A DNA stretch of 64,000 bases from Planktotalea arctica (GCF_002105285.1 NZ_MUHR01000001.1:496001-560000); one strand, 5' to 3'. Counted from the stretch's first letter, positions 16,168 through 26,015 are shown. The notes: generated from the sequence alone by a model not told the origin. Numbers and translations are program-made.

Positions 16168-17969
16168 GACCCGTAGTGATGGCGCTGTCGCGCTCTGGTG
16201 AAGCAACTGCGCACAAGGTGGCACAGGCGCTGGGCGCGCAGGTGCATGGGCGCGAGGGGCGCGTTGATGCCGCCGATGCTTTCTTTGGCAATGCGCTTGA
16301 TCATGCGCGCGATTTGTTTGCTGCTGGTACGCCGCTCATCGGGGTTTGTGCGAGCGGGATTTTGATCCGCGGCGTAGCGCCACTGCTGAGCGATAAGCGC
16401 GCGGAGCCGCCTGTGATTTCCGTCAGTGATGATGGGGGCGTTGTGGTGCCGTTGCTAGGGGGGCATCGCGGTGCAAACCGTTTGGCGCATCAGATTTCCG
16501 AGGCTCTTGGGGGGGTCGCTGCAGTCACGACGGCGGGCGATGTGGCAATGGGCGTAGCGCTGGACGAGCCGCCTGCCGGTTATGCGCTTGCTAACCCTGA
16601 GGATGCCAAGGGTGCGATGGCAGCGATGCTGGGCGGCGCAGGAGTGCAGGTTCAGGGCAAGAATATTTTTGAGATTGAGAGCACGGGCAGCGGCGTTGAT
16701 TTGATCGTGACGGAAGCACCAGTGGCGGGCTCAGAGGCGGCGCTGGTCTACCATCCGCAGCGTTTCGTTCTGGGCCTTGGCTGTGCGCGCAATGCGGATC
16801 CTGCAGAAATGTGGACGCAGGTTGAGGCGGTTCTGGCGGAGGCTGGCGTTGCGCAGGGGGCTGTCGCGGCAGTCGCCTCGATTGATTTGAAAGGCGATGA
16901 GCCTGCGATGATCGAAGTGGCCAAGCGCCTCGGCGTGCCTTTGCGGCTGTTCATAGCGGCTGAACTGGAGGCAGAAACAGCGCGTTTGGAAAACCCGTCC
17001 GAGGTGGTTTTTGCCGAAGTTGGCTGTCACGGGGTCAGCGAAGGCGCGGCTTTGGCGATGGTCGGCAGTGACGGGTCTTTGCGCGTGGCGAAGCGCAAAA
17101 CTTTGAACGTGACAGTGGCTTTGGGCGAGGCTGTTGCGCCTTTGGTGGTGCTCAAAGGACGCGCGCGCGGAACGCTGTCGATTGTGGGCATTGGACCCGG
17201 TCAGGCGAGTTGGCGCACGCCCGAGGTCTCACGCCTAGTGGCACAGGCGGAAGAACTTGTGGGCTACGGGCTTTACATCGATTTGCTCGGACCACTAGCG
17301 ATTGGCAAAGAGCGCTCTGATTTCCCGCTGGGCGGGGAAGAGGCGCGCTGCCGTTATGCGCTGGAGCAAGCGGGGCAGGGCAAGAATGTTGCGCTGGTTT
17401 GTTCGGGCGATGCGGGCATTTACGCCATGGGCGCGCTTGTGTTCGAATTGATGGATCGCGGCGCAGATGAGATGGGCGTATCGGACGCGGCCCGGCGTGT
17501 GGATGTCGTTTGTTCGCCCGGTGTGTCCGCTTTGCAAGGTGCGGCAGCGCGCGCTGGCGCGCCTTTAGGGCATGATTTCTGCGCGATTTCGCTGTCGGAT
17601 TTACTGACGCCGCGCGATGATATTTTGCGCCGGTTGAAAGCAGCAGCTGAGGGTGATTTCGTGATTGCCTTCTATAATCCTGTATCCAAAACGCGTCGCA
17701 CTTTGCTGGCCGAAGCGCGCGATATCCTCTTGAAACACCGCCCGAGTGATACGCCTGTGATGCTTGCGTCTTCTTTGGGGCGGCCCGAAGAGCACGTGCG
17801 CTATCGACGTTTGGATGCGCTGGAAGTGGATGAGGTGGATATGTTGACGGTTGTTCTGGTTGGCTCGTCCAACTCGAAACTGGCGCATTTGGGAACTGGC
17901 CCGCGCATGTATACCCCGCGCGGATATGCACGCAAAATTGACGGCGATTTGAGCAAGCAAGCGTCGTAA
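16158..17969 (+). CDS. cobJ: CbiG-CobJ fusion (cobalamin biosynthesis / precorrin-3B C17-methyltransferase)
   Basis: A 603-residue fusion. Residues about 1-330 are CbiG-like, with N-terminal and central parts (VCASGILIRGVAPLL, PLLGGHRGANRLA) and a CobE/CbiG C-terminal domain (GLGCARNADPAEMW). Residues about 340-600 are the CobJ/CbiH methylase (LSIVGIGPGQ, CSGDAGIYAMG, FYNPVSKTR). CobJ contracts the ring and methylates C17; CbiG opens the delta-lactone in the cobalt-early pathway. AAAGGAG precedes the ATG, which overlaps cobI by 10 nt. Confidence 0.9.
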   Translation: MAVRPVVMALSRSGEATAHKVAQALGAQVHGREGRVDAADAFFGNALDHARDLFAAGTPLIGVCASGILIRGVAPLLSDKRAEPPVISVSDDGGVVVPLLGGHRGANRLAHQISEALGGVAAVTTAGDVAMGVALDEPPAGYALANPEDAKGAMAAMLGGAGVQVQGKNIFEIESTGSGVDLIVTEAPVAGSEAALVYHPQRFVLGLGCARNADPAEMWTQVEAVLAEAGVAQGAVAAVASIDLKGDEPAMIEVAKRLGVPLRLFIAAELEAETARLENPSEVVFAEVGCHGVSEGAALAMVGSDGSLRVAKRKTLNVTVALGEAVAPLVVLKGRARGTLSIVGIGPGQASWRTPEVSRLVAQAEELVGYGLYIDLLGPLAIGKERSDFPLGGEEARCRYALEQAGQGKNVALVCSGDAGIYAMGALVFELMDRGADEMGVSDAARRVDVVCSPGVSALQGAAARAGAPLGHDFCAISLSDLLTPRDDILRRLKAAAEGDFVIAFYNPVSKTRRTLLAEARDILLKHRPSDTPVMLASSLGRPEEHVRYRRLDALEVDEVDMLTVVLVGSSNSKLAHLGTGPRMYTPRGYARKIDGDLSKQAS

Positions 17970-17996
17970 CTTAAGTTTATTTAGGAAGATGAAGAT

Positions 17997-18785
17997 ATGA
18001 CCGTTTACTTTATTGGCGCAGGGCCGGGCGATCCTGAATTGCTGACCTTGAAGGCGCAGCGTTTGATCGCGGCTTGCCCAGTGTGTTTGTATGCCGGGTC
18101 TTTGGTTCCTGAAGAGGTCGTCGCGGGCGCGCCCGAGGGTGCGATTGTGATGGATACGGCAGCAATGACGCTGGACGAAACTCACGGCGAGATTGTTGCC
18201 GCGCAGGGGCGCGGTGAGGATGTTGCGCGAGTGCATTCGGGCGATCCGTCATTGTATGGCGCGATTGCAGAACAAATCCGGCGACTTCGCGTGGATGGGA
18301 TCGACTATCAGATCATCCCGGGCGTGCCTGCCTATGCGGCTGCCGCGGCTGCACTGGGTCAAGAATTGACTGTGCCAGAGATTGCGCAGTCAATTGTTTT
18401 GACGCGGGTTTCGATGAAAAGCACGTCGATGCCGCCGAAAGAGACTTTGGAGAATTTCGCAGCCACGGGTGCGACTTTGGCGATCCATTTGGGGGTGCGC
18501 AACCTGCGCGAAATCGTGCGTGTTTTAGGGCCACATTACGGGGAGGATTGCCCTGTGGTCGTGGCCTATCGCGTCGGTTGGCCGGATCAGATGTTCATTC
18601 GCGGCACGCTGAGCGACATTCACAAGAAGGTGCGTAAGGAAAAGATCACGCGCACGGCACTGACGCTGGTGGGGCCTGTGCTGGGCAACATTCGTGACTT
18701 CAAGGACTCGGCGCTGTATGATCCGAGCATGCCGCATGTGTTGCGCCCTGTTGAGGGCGCTGTGCTGGAAGAGCCGATTGATTAA
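17997..18785 (+). CDS. cobM: Precorrin-4 C11-methyltransferase
   Basis: A 262-residue tetrapyrrole methylase that methylates C11 of precorrin-4. Family motifs are VYFIGAGPGDPELLTLKAQR, YAGSLVPEEVV, the HSGDPSLYGAI glycine loop, and the TRVSMKSTSMPPKETL segment typical of CobM/CbiF. AGGAAGATGAAG precedes the ATG. It is the last recognisable gene of the rightward cobalamin operon; cobK, cobF, cobG/cobZ, cobA and cobNST are not in the window. Confidence 0.93.
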   Translation: MTVYFIGAGPGDPELLTLKAQRLIAACPVCLYAGSLVPEEVVAGAPEGAIVMDTAAMTLDETHGEIVAAQGRGEDVARVHSGDPSLYGAIAEQIRRLRVDGIDYQIIPGVPAYAAAAAALGQELTVPEIAQSIVLTRVSMKSTSMPPKETLENFAATGATLAIHLGVRNLREIVRVLGPHYGEDCPVVVAYRVGWPDQMFIRGTLSDIHKKVRKEKITRTALTLVGPVLGNIRDFKDSALYDPSMPHVLRPVEGAVLEEPID

Positions 18786-18797
18786 CCCGAAGGTGCT

Positions 18798-19001
18798 ATG
18801 GCGGATCTGCTTTTACTTGTCTTGGGCGGAGCATGGGCACTTTTCTGTCTTTGGCTTTTGTTTTTGTTGGTTGTCACGGTGCCTTCGGACATGGCCAAGG
18901 AGCGTAACCGCGACCCGTTCGCTTGGGTGTTGATATCGCTTCCTGGTACGCCATTTCTGGCGATTTTTCTGCTTTGGCTGCTTGGTGACATCTCCGAGTA
19001 A
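18798..19001 (+). CDS. Small membrane protein, function unknown
   Basis: A 67-residue protein with two predicted membrane helices (about residues 3-27 and 43-63) and a short polar loop containing PSDMAKERNRDP between them. GAAGG lies just before the ATG, and the gene follows cobM by 12 nt, so it is probably read with the cob operon. I do not recognise a family. Confidence 0.6.
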   Translation: MADLLLLVLGGAWALFCLWLLFLLVVTVPSDMAKERNRDPFAWVLISLPGTPFLAIFLLWLLGDISE

Positions 19002-19018
19002 CCAATGCAAAGGATGCG

Positions 19019-20188
19019 CTACTGCAAATCCCCAAATGCCGCTTGCAAACGCTCGACTGCCTCAATGATCCGCGACCGTGGGGTCGCAAAGTTAAAACGC
19101 AGGAAGTTTTCACCGCCCTTGCCAAAGGTCGGTCCATGGTTGGCGGCGATGCGCGCATCTTGCTCGACGCGGCGCGTGAAATCTTCGCGCGACATACCAG
19201 TCCCCTCGAAGTCGACCCAAGCGAGATAGGTCGACGCCATATCCATAGATTTCAGGCCGGGAATTGCATTGACGCCCGCATCAAAAATCTTGCGATTTCC
19301 GTCAAGATATTGAACCAATTCATCGACCCAGATCGCGCCATCAGGGCTGTAGGCTGCTTCAGCCATGAACAGACCGAACGAGTTGGGGCTGAGCCCCATT
19401 GCCATCATCCTGGCACCAAAACGTGCGCGCAGATCAGGATCCGCGATGATGACATTGCCAGAATGAGACCCCGCGATATTAAAGGTTTTCGTCGTCGCGC
19501 TCATCATCACGAGGCGATCTTCGATGCCTGCGATATTGGCCATGGGGATATGATTGTGCCCGCCGAAGACCAGATCGTGATGGATTTCGTCCGAAACCAG
19601 AATAAGGTCATGGCGCTTGGCGAAGGCGGCGACGGCCTGCAATTCGCCCTTGCTCCAGACGCGCCCTGACGGGTTATGCGGGGAGCAAAAGACCAGCATC
19701 GTCTCATTGCCTGTCATCTGCGCGTCGTAAGCGTCGAAATCCAGTTCGTAACGGCCATTGGTGTTGACCATCTCGCACTCGACCACCTTGCGCTCGGCCG
19801 CCGCGATCACCTTGGCGAAGGCATGATAAACGGGGGTGAACAGCACGACACCATCCCCCGGTTGGGTGAAAGCATCGACGCACATCGAGGTACCGTTAAC
19901 GAGGCCATGGGTGGTGAAAATGCTCGCGGGCTCAACGTTCCAGCCATGGCGCGTCTTCATCCACCAGCAAATCGCCTCGCGGTAGGGGGTGTCATCGCCA
20001 TAATAGCCGTAAATTCCATGATCGAGCATTTTGCGCACCGCATCGGAAATGCACTGCGGCGGGCGGAAATCCATATCTGCGACCCACATCGAGATACCAT
20101 CGTTTGCCGGGACGCTGTAGATGGCTTCCATCGCGTCCCATTTGACGGAATGTGTGCCGCGCCGCTCGATGATCTCGTCGAAACTCAT
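19019..20188 (-). CDS. patB: MalY/PatB-type PLP enzyme (cystathionine beta-lyase-like)
   Basis: A 389-residue fold-type I PLP enzyme of the MalY/PatB group, which cleaves C-S bonds in cystathionine and related cysteine conjugates. Motifs are MWVADMDFRPP near the N-terminus, FCSPHNPSGRVWSKGEL, VSDEIHHDL and the PLP-lysine region MSATTKTFNIAG. The frame is open far upstream, but the ATG at 20188 has AGGAGAG 6 nt before it and starts the family homology. It is divergent from the deformylase operon. Confidence 0.87.
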   Translation of the reverse strand: MSFDEIIERRGTHSVKWDAMEAIYSVPANDGISMWVADMDFRPPQCISDAVRKMLDHGIYGYYGDDTPYREAICWWMKTRHGWNVEPASIFTTHGLVNGTSMCVDAFTQPGDGVVLFTPVYHAFAKVIAAAERKVVECEMVNTNGRYELDFDAYDAQMTGNETMLVFCSPHNPSGRVWSKGELQAVAAFAKRHDLILVSDEIHHDLVFGGHNHIPMANIAGIEDRLVMMSATTKTFNIAGSHSGNVIIADPDLRARFGARMMAMGLSPNSFGLFMAEAAYSPDGAIWVDELVQYLDGNRKIFDAGVNAIPGLKSMDMASTYLAWVDFEGTGMSREDFTRRVEQDARIAANHGPTFGKGGENFLRFNFATPRSRIIEAVERLQAAFGDLQ

Positions 20189-20284
20189 GTGTGCTCTCCT
20201 ATTTTGTTGCGCAGACGCTAACGAATTGACGCAAATCTGCAAGGCCCGTTGCAGCGCAGGCGCGTTGGCCTTAAATGCACAGGC

Positions 20285-20803
20285 ATGAAGCGTAATATCC
20301 TGATCCACCCCGACCCGCGCCTGAAGAAACTCTGCGCTGCCGTGCCCGATATATCGGACGATTTGCGCGTGCTTGCTGCCGATATGCTCGAGACGATGTA
20401 TGCTGCCCCCGGCATCGGCCTTGCCGCGCCGCAGGTGGGTGTGCTCGAGCGGATGATCGTGCTCGATTGCGTCAAAGAGGACGGCGCCAAGCCGGAGCCT
20501 TTGGTTATGGTGAACCCGCGTGTAATTGCCGCCTCCGAGGAAACGAACGTCTATGACGAGGGCTGCCTTTCGATTCCGGACCAATACGCCGAAGTCACGC
20601 GACCAGCGGATGTGCGCATCGAGTGGCTTGACCTCGATGGCACTTTGCAAGAGCGCGACATGGACGGGCTTTGGGCGACCTGCGTGCAGCATGAGATCGA
20701 TCACCTTGATGGCAAGCTGTTCATCGACTACCTCAAGCCGCTAAAGCGCCAGATGATCACCCGCAAGATGCAGAAATTGAAACGCGAAATGGCGCGCGCA
20801 TGA
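20285..20803 (+). CDS. def: Peptide deformylase, copy 1 (complete active site)
   Basis: A 172-residue deformylase that removes the formyl group from nascent N-termini. All three metal-enzyme motifs are present: GIGLAAPQ at 43-50, EGCLS at 92-96 (metal ligand C94) and HEIDH at 136-140 (two metal histidines and the catalytic glutamate). The ATG at 20285 is preferred over in-frame starts upstream. Its stop overlaps the next deformylase by ATGA. This is probably the main housekeeping deformylase. Confidence 0.93.
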   Translation: MKRNILIHPDPRLKKLCAAVPDISDDLRVLAADMLETMYAAPGIGLAAPQVGVLERMIVLDCVKEDGAKPEPLVMVNPRVIAASEETNVYDEGCLSIPDQYAEVTRPADVRIEWLDLDGTLQERDMDGLWATCVQHEIDHLDGKLFIDYLKPLKRQMITRKMQKLKREMARA

Positions 20804-21303
20804 GTGTGTTGCCGATCGTGGCCTGGCCTGATCCGCGTTTGAAACGAATCTGCTCGCCGGTTGATCGGATAGACGATGCCGAGCGGCGCTTGATTAATGA
20901 TATGTTCGAGACGATGTACGCCGCGCCCGGCCGTGGCCTTGCGGCGCCGCAGGTCGGCGTGATGCAGCGACTTTTCGTGATGGATGCGACGTGGAAAGAG
21001 GGCGTGAAAACGCCGCTTGCCTGCATCAATCCGAAGATCACGGTGCTGGGCGAGGCGATGAGCACAAACGAGGAGGCCTGCCTGTCGATCGTCGGGGTCG
21101 CCGGCGTTGTGACGCGGCCCGATCAGATCGAATTGAGCTACACTGATATCGAGGGCGCGCGCGGCGCGGTGGTGCTTACGGGATTTGCGGCGATCTGCGC
21201 GCAGCACGAAATGGATCACTTGGATGGGCGTGTGATCTTTGATCATCTGGACGTCGATGCGCGCGCAGCGCTGGAAGCAGAATATAGAGGCCTGGCACAA
21301 TGA
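20800..21303 (+). CDS. def: Peptide deformylase, copy 2
   Basis: A 167-residue paralogue of the upstream gene. The motifs are still compatible with catalysis: GRGLAAPQ, EACLS at 92-96 and HEMDH at 136-140. The arginine in GxGLAAPQ and the alanine in ExCLS are modest departures. It overlaps both neighbours by ATGA, so all copies are made from one message. It could prefer different N-terminal sequences or be less active; sequence alone cannot say. Confidence 0.88.
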   Translation: MSVLPIVAWPDPRLKRICSPVDRIDDAERRLINDMFETMYAAPGRGLAAPQVGVMQRLFVMDATWKEGVKTPLACINPKITVLGEAMSTNEEACLSIVGVAGVVTRPDQIELSYTDIEGARGAVVLTGFAAICAQHEMDHLDGRVIFDHLDVDARAALEAEYRGLAQ

Positions 21304-21791
21304 GCGTTCGAAAATGTATCCCATGGCCCGACAAACGCCTGCGCAGCCGCGCGGCAGACGTCAGCGAAATCACCGATGAGGTGCGCGCCGTTTGGGCCGA
21401 TCTGATCGACACGATGGAAGCGATGCCGGGTGTCGGCATGGGCGCGACACAGATTGGCGTGATGCTGCGCCTTGCCGTGGTCGATGCCTCCAAGGAGCTT
21501 GGCAAGGCCATTCTTATGGCGAACCCCGAAATCCTGCATGCCTCTGTGGAACTGCGCGAGCATGACGAGGCAAGCCCGAACCTGCCGGGCGTCTCCGCGA
21601 TCATCAAACGCCCTCGCGCGGTGACGGTCAAATATCTGAACGCGCAGGGCATTATTGATCGGCGCGATTTTATCGGGCTCGAGGCGACTTCGGTTCAGCA
21701 CCAGATCGATCACTTGAACGGCAAGATGTATTTCGACCATCTCAGCCGCGTGAAACGCGAGATGCTGATCAAAAAGGCGGGCAAGCTATGA
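21300..21791 (+). CDS. Deformylase-like protein, copy 3 (active site degenerate)
   Basis: A 163-residue deformylase homologue that has lost key residues. Motif 1 is GVGMGATQ (44-51). The EGCLS segment is replaced by EASPNLPG, so the metal-ligand cysteine is absent. HExDH has become HQIDH (134-138), replacing the catalytic glutamate with glutamine. It is probably not an active deformylase; a binding or regulatory role is inferred. The frame is intact and ATGA-coupled at both ends, so it does not look like decay. Confidence 0.85.
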   Translation: MSVRKCIPWPDKRLRSRAADVSEITDEVRAVWADLIDTMEAMPGVGMGATQIGVMLRLAVVDASKELGKAILMANPEILHASVELREHDEASPNLPGVSAIIKRPRAVTVKYLNAQGIIDRRDFIGLEATSVQHQIDHLNGKMYFDHLSRVKREMLIKKAGKL

Positions 21792-22702
21792 GAGTGATTT
21801 TCATGGGCACTCCGGATTTCTCAGTGCCTGTTCTGGAGGCTTTGGTCGCGGCGGGTCACGAGATTGCAGCTGTCTACTGCCAACCTCCGCGCCCTGCGGG
21901 GCGCGGTAAGAAAGAACGCCCCACGCCAGTTCATGCGCGCGCGTTGGAGTTGGGGTTGGATGTGCGCCATCCTGTATCTTTGAAAAGTGCTGAGCAAACG
22001 GATGCATTCGCTGCGCTGAACGCGGATGTTGCGGTCGTCGTTGCCTATGGTTTGATCTTGCCGCAGGCTATTCTGGATGCACCTGCCAAGGGCTGCCTGA
22101 ACATTCACGCGTCGCTTTTGCCGCGCTGGCGCGGGGCTGCGCCGATCCACCGCGCGATTATGGCAGGGGATGCGCGGACCGGCATTTGCATCATGCAGAT
22201 GGATGCGGGGCTGGATACAGGCGATGTGCTCTTGCGCGAGGGCACCCTGATAGGGGTGGAGGAGACCACAGGTGCCTTGCATGACAGGTTGAGCGCCATC
22301 GGCGCAAACCTGATTTGTGAGGCTTTGGAGCGCTTGGATCAATTGACGCCCGACGCGCAGCCGGAGGCGGGCGTGAACTATGCTGCCAAAATCGACAAGG
22401 TTGAGGCGCAAATCGACTGGAATGCGCCTGCGATAGCTGTTGATCGCCAGATCAGAGGCCTGTCGCCCTTTCCCGGCGCTTGGAGCATGCTTGAAGGCGC
22501 GCGTGTCAAACTGCTTGCGAGCCGCGCCGCAGCAGGGGATGGCCTTGCGGGGCAGGCGCTTGATGACGCGTTAACTATCGCCTGCGGCACAGGCGCGGTG
22601 CAAATCCTGCGCGCGCAGAAGGCTGGTAAAGGCGCGCAAGATGCGCAAGAGTTTCTGCGCGGCACGCCCGTGCCCAAGGGCACCCGTTTCGGGGAAGGAT
22701 AA
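21788..22702 (+). CDS. fmt: Methionyl-tRNA formyltransferase
   Basis: A 304-residue enzyme that formylates initiator Met-tRNA using 10-formyl-THF, the reaction reversed after translation by deformylase. Motifs are [22 protein letters not shown] and the catalytic [20 protein letters not shown]. The C-terminal tRNA-binding domain starts at about residue 205. The ATG overlaps the third deformylase stop (ATGA), so formylation and deformylation genes share one operon. Confidence 0.95.
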   Translation: MRVIFMGTPDFSVPVLEALVAAGHEIAAVYCQPPRPAGRGKKERPTPVHARALELGLDVRHPVSLKSAEQTDAFAALNADVAVVVAYGLILPQAILDAPAKGCLNIHASLLPRWRGAAPIHRAIMAGDARTGICIMQMDAGLDTGDVLLREGTLIGVEETTGALHDRLSAIGANLICEALERLDQLTPDAQPEAGVNYAAKIDKVEAQIDWNAPAIAVDRQIRGLSPFPGAWSMLEGARVKLLASRAAAGDGLAGQALDDALTIACGTGAVQILRAQKAGKGAQDAQEFLRGTPVPKGTRFGEG

Positions 22703-22706
22703 CGCG

Positions 22707-22943
22707 ATGTTTCTGGCACTTTTCGGCACGGTGGTGATCGCGGGGATGGTCGGATATATTTCCGAGCGCAGCGAATTTACCCATAACGGCTATCTGCCCT
22801 CGATCATCATCTGCGTCGGCGGTGCGTTTCTGTTCTACTTCGTCACGATCATGTTTCGCGTCGGTTTCGGCTCGCCCGGCATCGATGCGATCGTCGCGTC
22901 CATTGGCGCGCTGATCATCGTGCCGACCCATTGGCGCAAGTGA
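22707..22943 (+). CDS. Small membrane protein, function unknown
   Basis: A 78-residue protein with three hydrophobic segments (about residues 2-19, 31-50 and 58-73). Size and glycine pattern recall the GlsB/YeaQ group of small stress-associated membrane proteins, but the match is weak. GGGGAAGGA lies just before the ATG, and it follows fmt by 4 nt, so it is probably the last gene of the def-fmt operon. It ends 1 nt from the stop of the convergent TRIC gene. Confidence 0.6.
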   Translation: MFLALFGTVVIAGMVGYISERSEFTHNGYLPSIIICVGGAFLFYFVTIMFRVGFGSPGIDAIVASIGALIIVPTHWRK

Positions 22944-22944
22944 T

Positions 22945-23568
22945 TTATCTGCGCGGCGGTGCACTTCTGTAAACCGGCAAGCGCCAGCCGAAGGCCAGCG
23001 ATCCCGCGCGCAGGATCACGGTCACGACAATCGCGGCGCTTAGCACGGCAAGGCTTGGCAGCCCAAATGCGGCGGCAATCACCCCTGCGCTTGCGCCCGC
23101 AAAGGCGGCGCTGACGTATAGCTCGCCCTGTTTCAAAACCAGCGGCACCTCGTTGCAGACCACATCCCGCATCAATCCGCCCATGCAGCCTGTCACGATG
23201 CCCATCAAAACAGCGATGATCGCGGGTTGCCCGGCGGCCAAAGCGATGCCGATGCCTGCTGCAACCGCGACGCCCAAGGCCAGTGCATCCAGCCACAACA
23301 AAAGGCGATAGCGGCTTTCCACCAGATGTGCGGTGAAAAACACCAGTAAAGCTGCTGCGCTGGTGACAGCCAGATAGGCCGGTTGTTCGATCCAGAAAAC
23401 CGGATTGCGATCCAGAAGAACGTCGCGCACCGTGCCGCCGCCGACGCCTGTAAGCGCCGCAAGGAAGGCAAAGCCGACCAGATCAAGCTGCGCGCGGCTT
23501 GCCGTCAGCGCGCCTGTGAGGGCGAAAATCAGAACAGCAGCAAAATCGAAAAAGCTGAGCAGGCTCAT
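22945..23568 (-). CDS. Trimeric intracellular cation (TRIC) channel family protein
   Basis: A 207-residue membrane protein with two copies of the YicG/UPF0126 domain: [18 protein letters not shown] near residue 20, [10 protein letters not shown] near 42, and the second copy with [19 protein letters not shown]. Bacterial members form cation channels of the TRIC fold. About seven membrane helices are visible. The ATG shares ATGA with the stop of rnhA upstream. Confidence 0.88.
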   Translation of the reverse strand: MSLLSFFDFAAVLIFALTGALTASRAQLDLVGFAFLAALTGVGGGTVRDVLLDRNPVFWIEQPAYLAVTSAAALLVFFTAHLVESRYRLLLWLDALALGVAVAAGIGIALAAGQPAIIAVLMGIVTGCMGGLMRDVVCNEVPLVLKQGELYVSAAFAGASAGVIAAAFGLPSLAVLSAAIVVTVILRAGSLAFGWRLPVYRSAPPRR

Positions 23569-24026
23569 GCGCTTTTCTTGAACGGGGCCATGCCTGCGCG
23601 CGCAAGTTCGTCAGCGCGCTCGTTCTCGGGATGGCCCGCGTGGCCTTTGACCCATTCCCATATCACGCTGTGACGCGCCTGCGCCGTATCGAGGCGCTGC
23701 CAAAGCTCGACGTTTTTCACAGGCTTCTTGGCGGCCGTTTTCCAGCCATTCTTCTTCCAGCCATGAATCCAGCCCGTCACCCCATTCTTGACGTAGGTGC
23801 TATCGGTGATAATGGTCAATTCTGCCGGACGCTCAAGCGCCTCGAGCGCAGAAATCGCCGCCATAAGTTCCATCTGGTTGTTGGTGGTCAACTGCGCGCC
23901 GCCGCTAAGTTCGCGCTGCTTGACGATTGCGCCGCCCGCATCCTTGGCACGCATCAGAACGCCCCAACCACCGGGGCCGGGGTTGCCGCTACAGGCACCA
24001 TCGGTATAGGCGTAAAGTCTTGGCAT
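23565..24026 (-). CDS. rnhA: Ribonuclease HI
   Basis: A 153-residue RNase HI that degrades RNA in RNA-DNA hybrids. Catalytic-site motifs are [16 protein letters not shown] (first Asp), [12 protein letters not shown] (Glu), [14 protein letters not shown] (Asp) and [14 protein letters not shown] (His and Asp). The frame opens 11 codons earlier; the ATG at 24026 is chosen because homology begins at [10 protein letters not shown] and AGGAAA lies upstream. It overlaps the TRIC gene by ATGA. Confidence 0.95.
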   Translation of the reverse strand: MPRLYAYTDGACSGNPGPGGWGVLMRAKDAGGAIVKQRELSGGAQLTTNNQMELMAAISALEALERPAELTIITDSTYVKNGVTGWIHGWKKNGWKTAAKKPVKNVELWQRLDTAQARHSVIWEWVKGHAGHPENERADELARAGMAPFKKSA

Positions 24027-24028
24027 AA

Positions 24029-24622
24029 TTATAGTTTCCTGCTTTGTAGAACGACCCAATCGGCGATTTCGCCGCTTAGACCGATGCCTGCGCCATGATT
24101 GCGGCGGATCACGTCCAGACCATTCATGGTGATCATTTCCTCTAACTCGGCTTCGCAGAAGTAGCTATAGCGCCGCCCGATCCCATCGCGCGATTGGCCG
24201 ATACCTGTCTTCATCGCAATGTGGAAAATACCGCCCTGTTTAAGCGCCTGCGCAATCTGGGCGATGTGGCGCGGCACATCCTTGCGGGCGGCATGAAGCA
24301 GGCTGAAATTGGCGAATACGCCATCAAATCGATTGACGGCATCCAGATCATCGAAAACTTCACAGCGCGCACAAACCCCGCGATGCGCGCTGGCGAGAGC
24401 GATCATTTCCGGTGAGGCATCTGTGGCCTCGACCCTGCAGCCATGCTGCGCCATATGGGCTGCACACTGGCCCGGGCCGCAGCCAAGATCGAGCACGTGT
24501 GCGCCCTGCGGTAAGAAAGCCAAAAAGGCCGCGAGGTCCGGGCTATCGGCGTCGGTTCTCGTCAGTTTGGCATAGTCGTGGGCCTGTGCGGCGTAGATTC
24601 TCAGCGTCTCTTCATCGCTCAT
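24029..24622 (-). CDS. Class I SAM-dependent methyltransferase
   Basis: A 197-residue methyltransferase with the SAM loop [16 protein letters not shown] near residue 45, [14 protein letters not shown], and [15 protein letters not shown] downstream. It resembles the Methyltransf_25/UbiE-like group; the substrate is unknown. The start ATG overlaps the stop of the DUF3429 gene (TAATG). The open frame runs much further upstream but that part is a shadow of DUF3429. It lies 2 nt before rnhA in a leftward operon. Confidence 0.82.
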   Translation of the reverse strand: MSDEETLRIYAAQAHDYAKLTRTDADSPDLAAFLAFLPQGAHVLDLGCGPGQCAAHMAQHGCRVEATDASPEMIALASAHRGVCARCEVFDDLDAVNRFDGVFANFSLLHAARKDVPRHIAQIAQALKQGGIFHIAMKTGIGQSRDGIGRRYSYFCEAELEEMITMNGLDVIRRNHGAGIGLSGEIADWVVLQSRKL

Positions 24623-25068
24623 TACACCAGCACTCCGATGGCAAGGCAGGTCACGACAATTGCCGTCAGCAATATGCGTAGCGGCATCCACCAAGGTGGC
24701 GTCAGGCCCCATTGCGAGAACATATAATCGAGCGCCAGCAGCCCGAGGAAGCCCGCGATCAGATAAATACCCGCGCTGGTCGGTCCGCCCCCCGTCATGA
24801 AGAAGGCCCAGAGCGCGGGCAGAACCGAGAGCGCATATCCCGTCGCCGCCTGGCCGCCCTCTGCCTTGGTCGCAAAGCCCCAAAGCACGCCTGACATGAA
24901 CGACAGGATGACCGCACCGTAAAAAAGTTGCACGTAGGGGCCGACAAAACGCGGCCCGATTGTTTGCGCACCCCAAAGGCCAAGATCGGGAAGCACGGTT
25001 GTGATCGCGCCCCAGACGAAAGGGATAAGGCCCGCAAGCCCGAGCATAAACGGCGCGCGCGGGATCAT
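24622..25068 (-). CDS. DUF3429 membrane protein
   Basis: A 148-residue membrane protein matching DUF3429: [14 protein letters not shown] at the start, then [20 protein letters not shown] and four or five membrane helices. No function is known for the family. Its stop overlaps the methyltransferase start, and its ATG lies inside the 3' end of ispH by 4 nt, so it is read with ispH. Confidence 0.8.
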   Translation of the reverse strand: MIPRAPFMLGLAGLIPFVWGAITTVLPDLGLWGAQTIGPRFVGPYVQLFYGAVILSFMSGVLWGFATKAEGGQAATGYALSVLPALWAFFMTGGGPTSAGIYLIAGFLGLLALDYMFSQWGLTPPWWMPLRILLTAIVVTCLAIGVLV

Positions 25069-26015
25069 GTGGGCGCGCGCAACACGCGCGGAACTTTGAA
25101 TTCGACGTTTTCTTTGGCGGTCTCGACGACTTCCACCGTGACATCATAGCGGGCGCGAAAGGCGTCGATGACTTCGGTGATCAGCACATCCGGCGCTGAG
25201 GCTCCGGCGGTGATGCCGATGCTTTTGATGCCCTCCAGTGCGCGCCAGTCGATATCGCGCGCGCGCTGGACCAGCTGCGCATAAGAGCAGCCTGCCTTGG
25301 CCCCGACCTCGACCAAACGGCGCGAGTTTGATGAATTGGGCGCGCCCACGACCAGCATAGCATCGGTCTTGGCGGCCATGGCTTTTACCGATTCCTGACG
25401 GTTGGTGGTGGCGTAGCAAATGTCTTCCTTGTGCGGGCCTTGGATGCTCGGGAAGCGCGCTTGCAGTGCTGCGACCACATCGGCGGTGTCGTCGACGGAG
25501 AGGGTAGTTTGGGTCACGAAGGCCAGTTTGCTCTCGTCGCGCACGCGCAGGTCTGCGACGTCGCTTGGCTCTTCGACCAACAAAACCTCGCCCTCGGGCA
25601 GCTGGCCCATGGTGCCGACGGTTTCGGGGTGGCCCTCATGGCCGATCATCACCAGTTGCAAACCGTTGGCGTGGTGGCGCTCGGCCTCGATGTGGACCTT
25701 GCTGACCAGCGGGCAGGTGGCATCCACGAAAACCATCTCGCGTTTAGCGGCGCTGGCGGGGACAGATTTGGGAACGCCGTGAGCCGAGAAGATCACAGGG
25801 CGATCACCGGGGCATTCATCAAGCTCCTCGACAAACACCGCACCTTGTTCGCGTAGCGCATCGACGACAAATTTGTTGTGCACGATTTCATGGCGCACAT
25901 AGACGGGTGCGCCCCATTTTTCCAAAGCCAGTTCCACGATCTTGATCGCGCGGTCCACGCCTGCGCAAAAGCCGCGCGGTGCGGCAAGATAGAGGGTGAG
26001 GGGGGCATTGGTCAT
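25065..26015 (-). CDS. ispH: 4-hydroxy-3-methylbut-2-enyl diphosphate reductase
   Basis: A 316-residue 4Fe-4S enzyme and the last step of the MEP isoprenoid pathway, giving IPP and DMAPP. The cluster cysteines are C17 in RGFCAGV, the one in DATCPLVSK and the one in the C-terminal third; EEPSDV and [11 protein letters not shown] are further family motifs. The frame extends 8 codons upstream, but the ATG at 26015 has GGAGCC just before it. It heads a leftward group ispH-DUF3429-methyltransferase-rnhA-TRIC. Confidence 0.95.
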   Translation of the reverse strand: MTNAPLTLYLAAPRGFCAGVDRAIKIVELALEKWGAPVYVRHEIVHNKFVVDALREQGAVFVEELDECPGDRPVIFSAHGVPKSVPASAAKREMVFVDATCPLVSKVHIEAERHHANGLQLVMIGHEGHPETVGTMGQLPEGEVLLVEEPSDVADLRVRDESKLAFVTQTTLSVDDTADVVAALQARFPSIQGPHKEDICYATTNRQESVKAMAAKTDAMLVVGAPNSSNSRRLVEVGAKAGCSYAQLVQRARDIDWRALEGIKSIGITAGASAPDVLITEVIDAFRARYDVTVEVVETAKENVEFKVPRVLRAPT

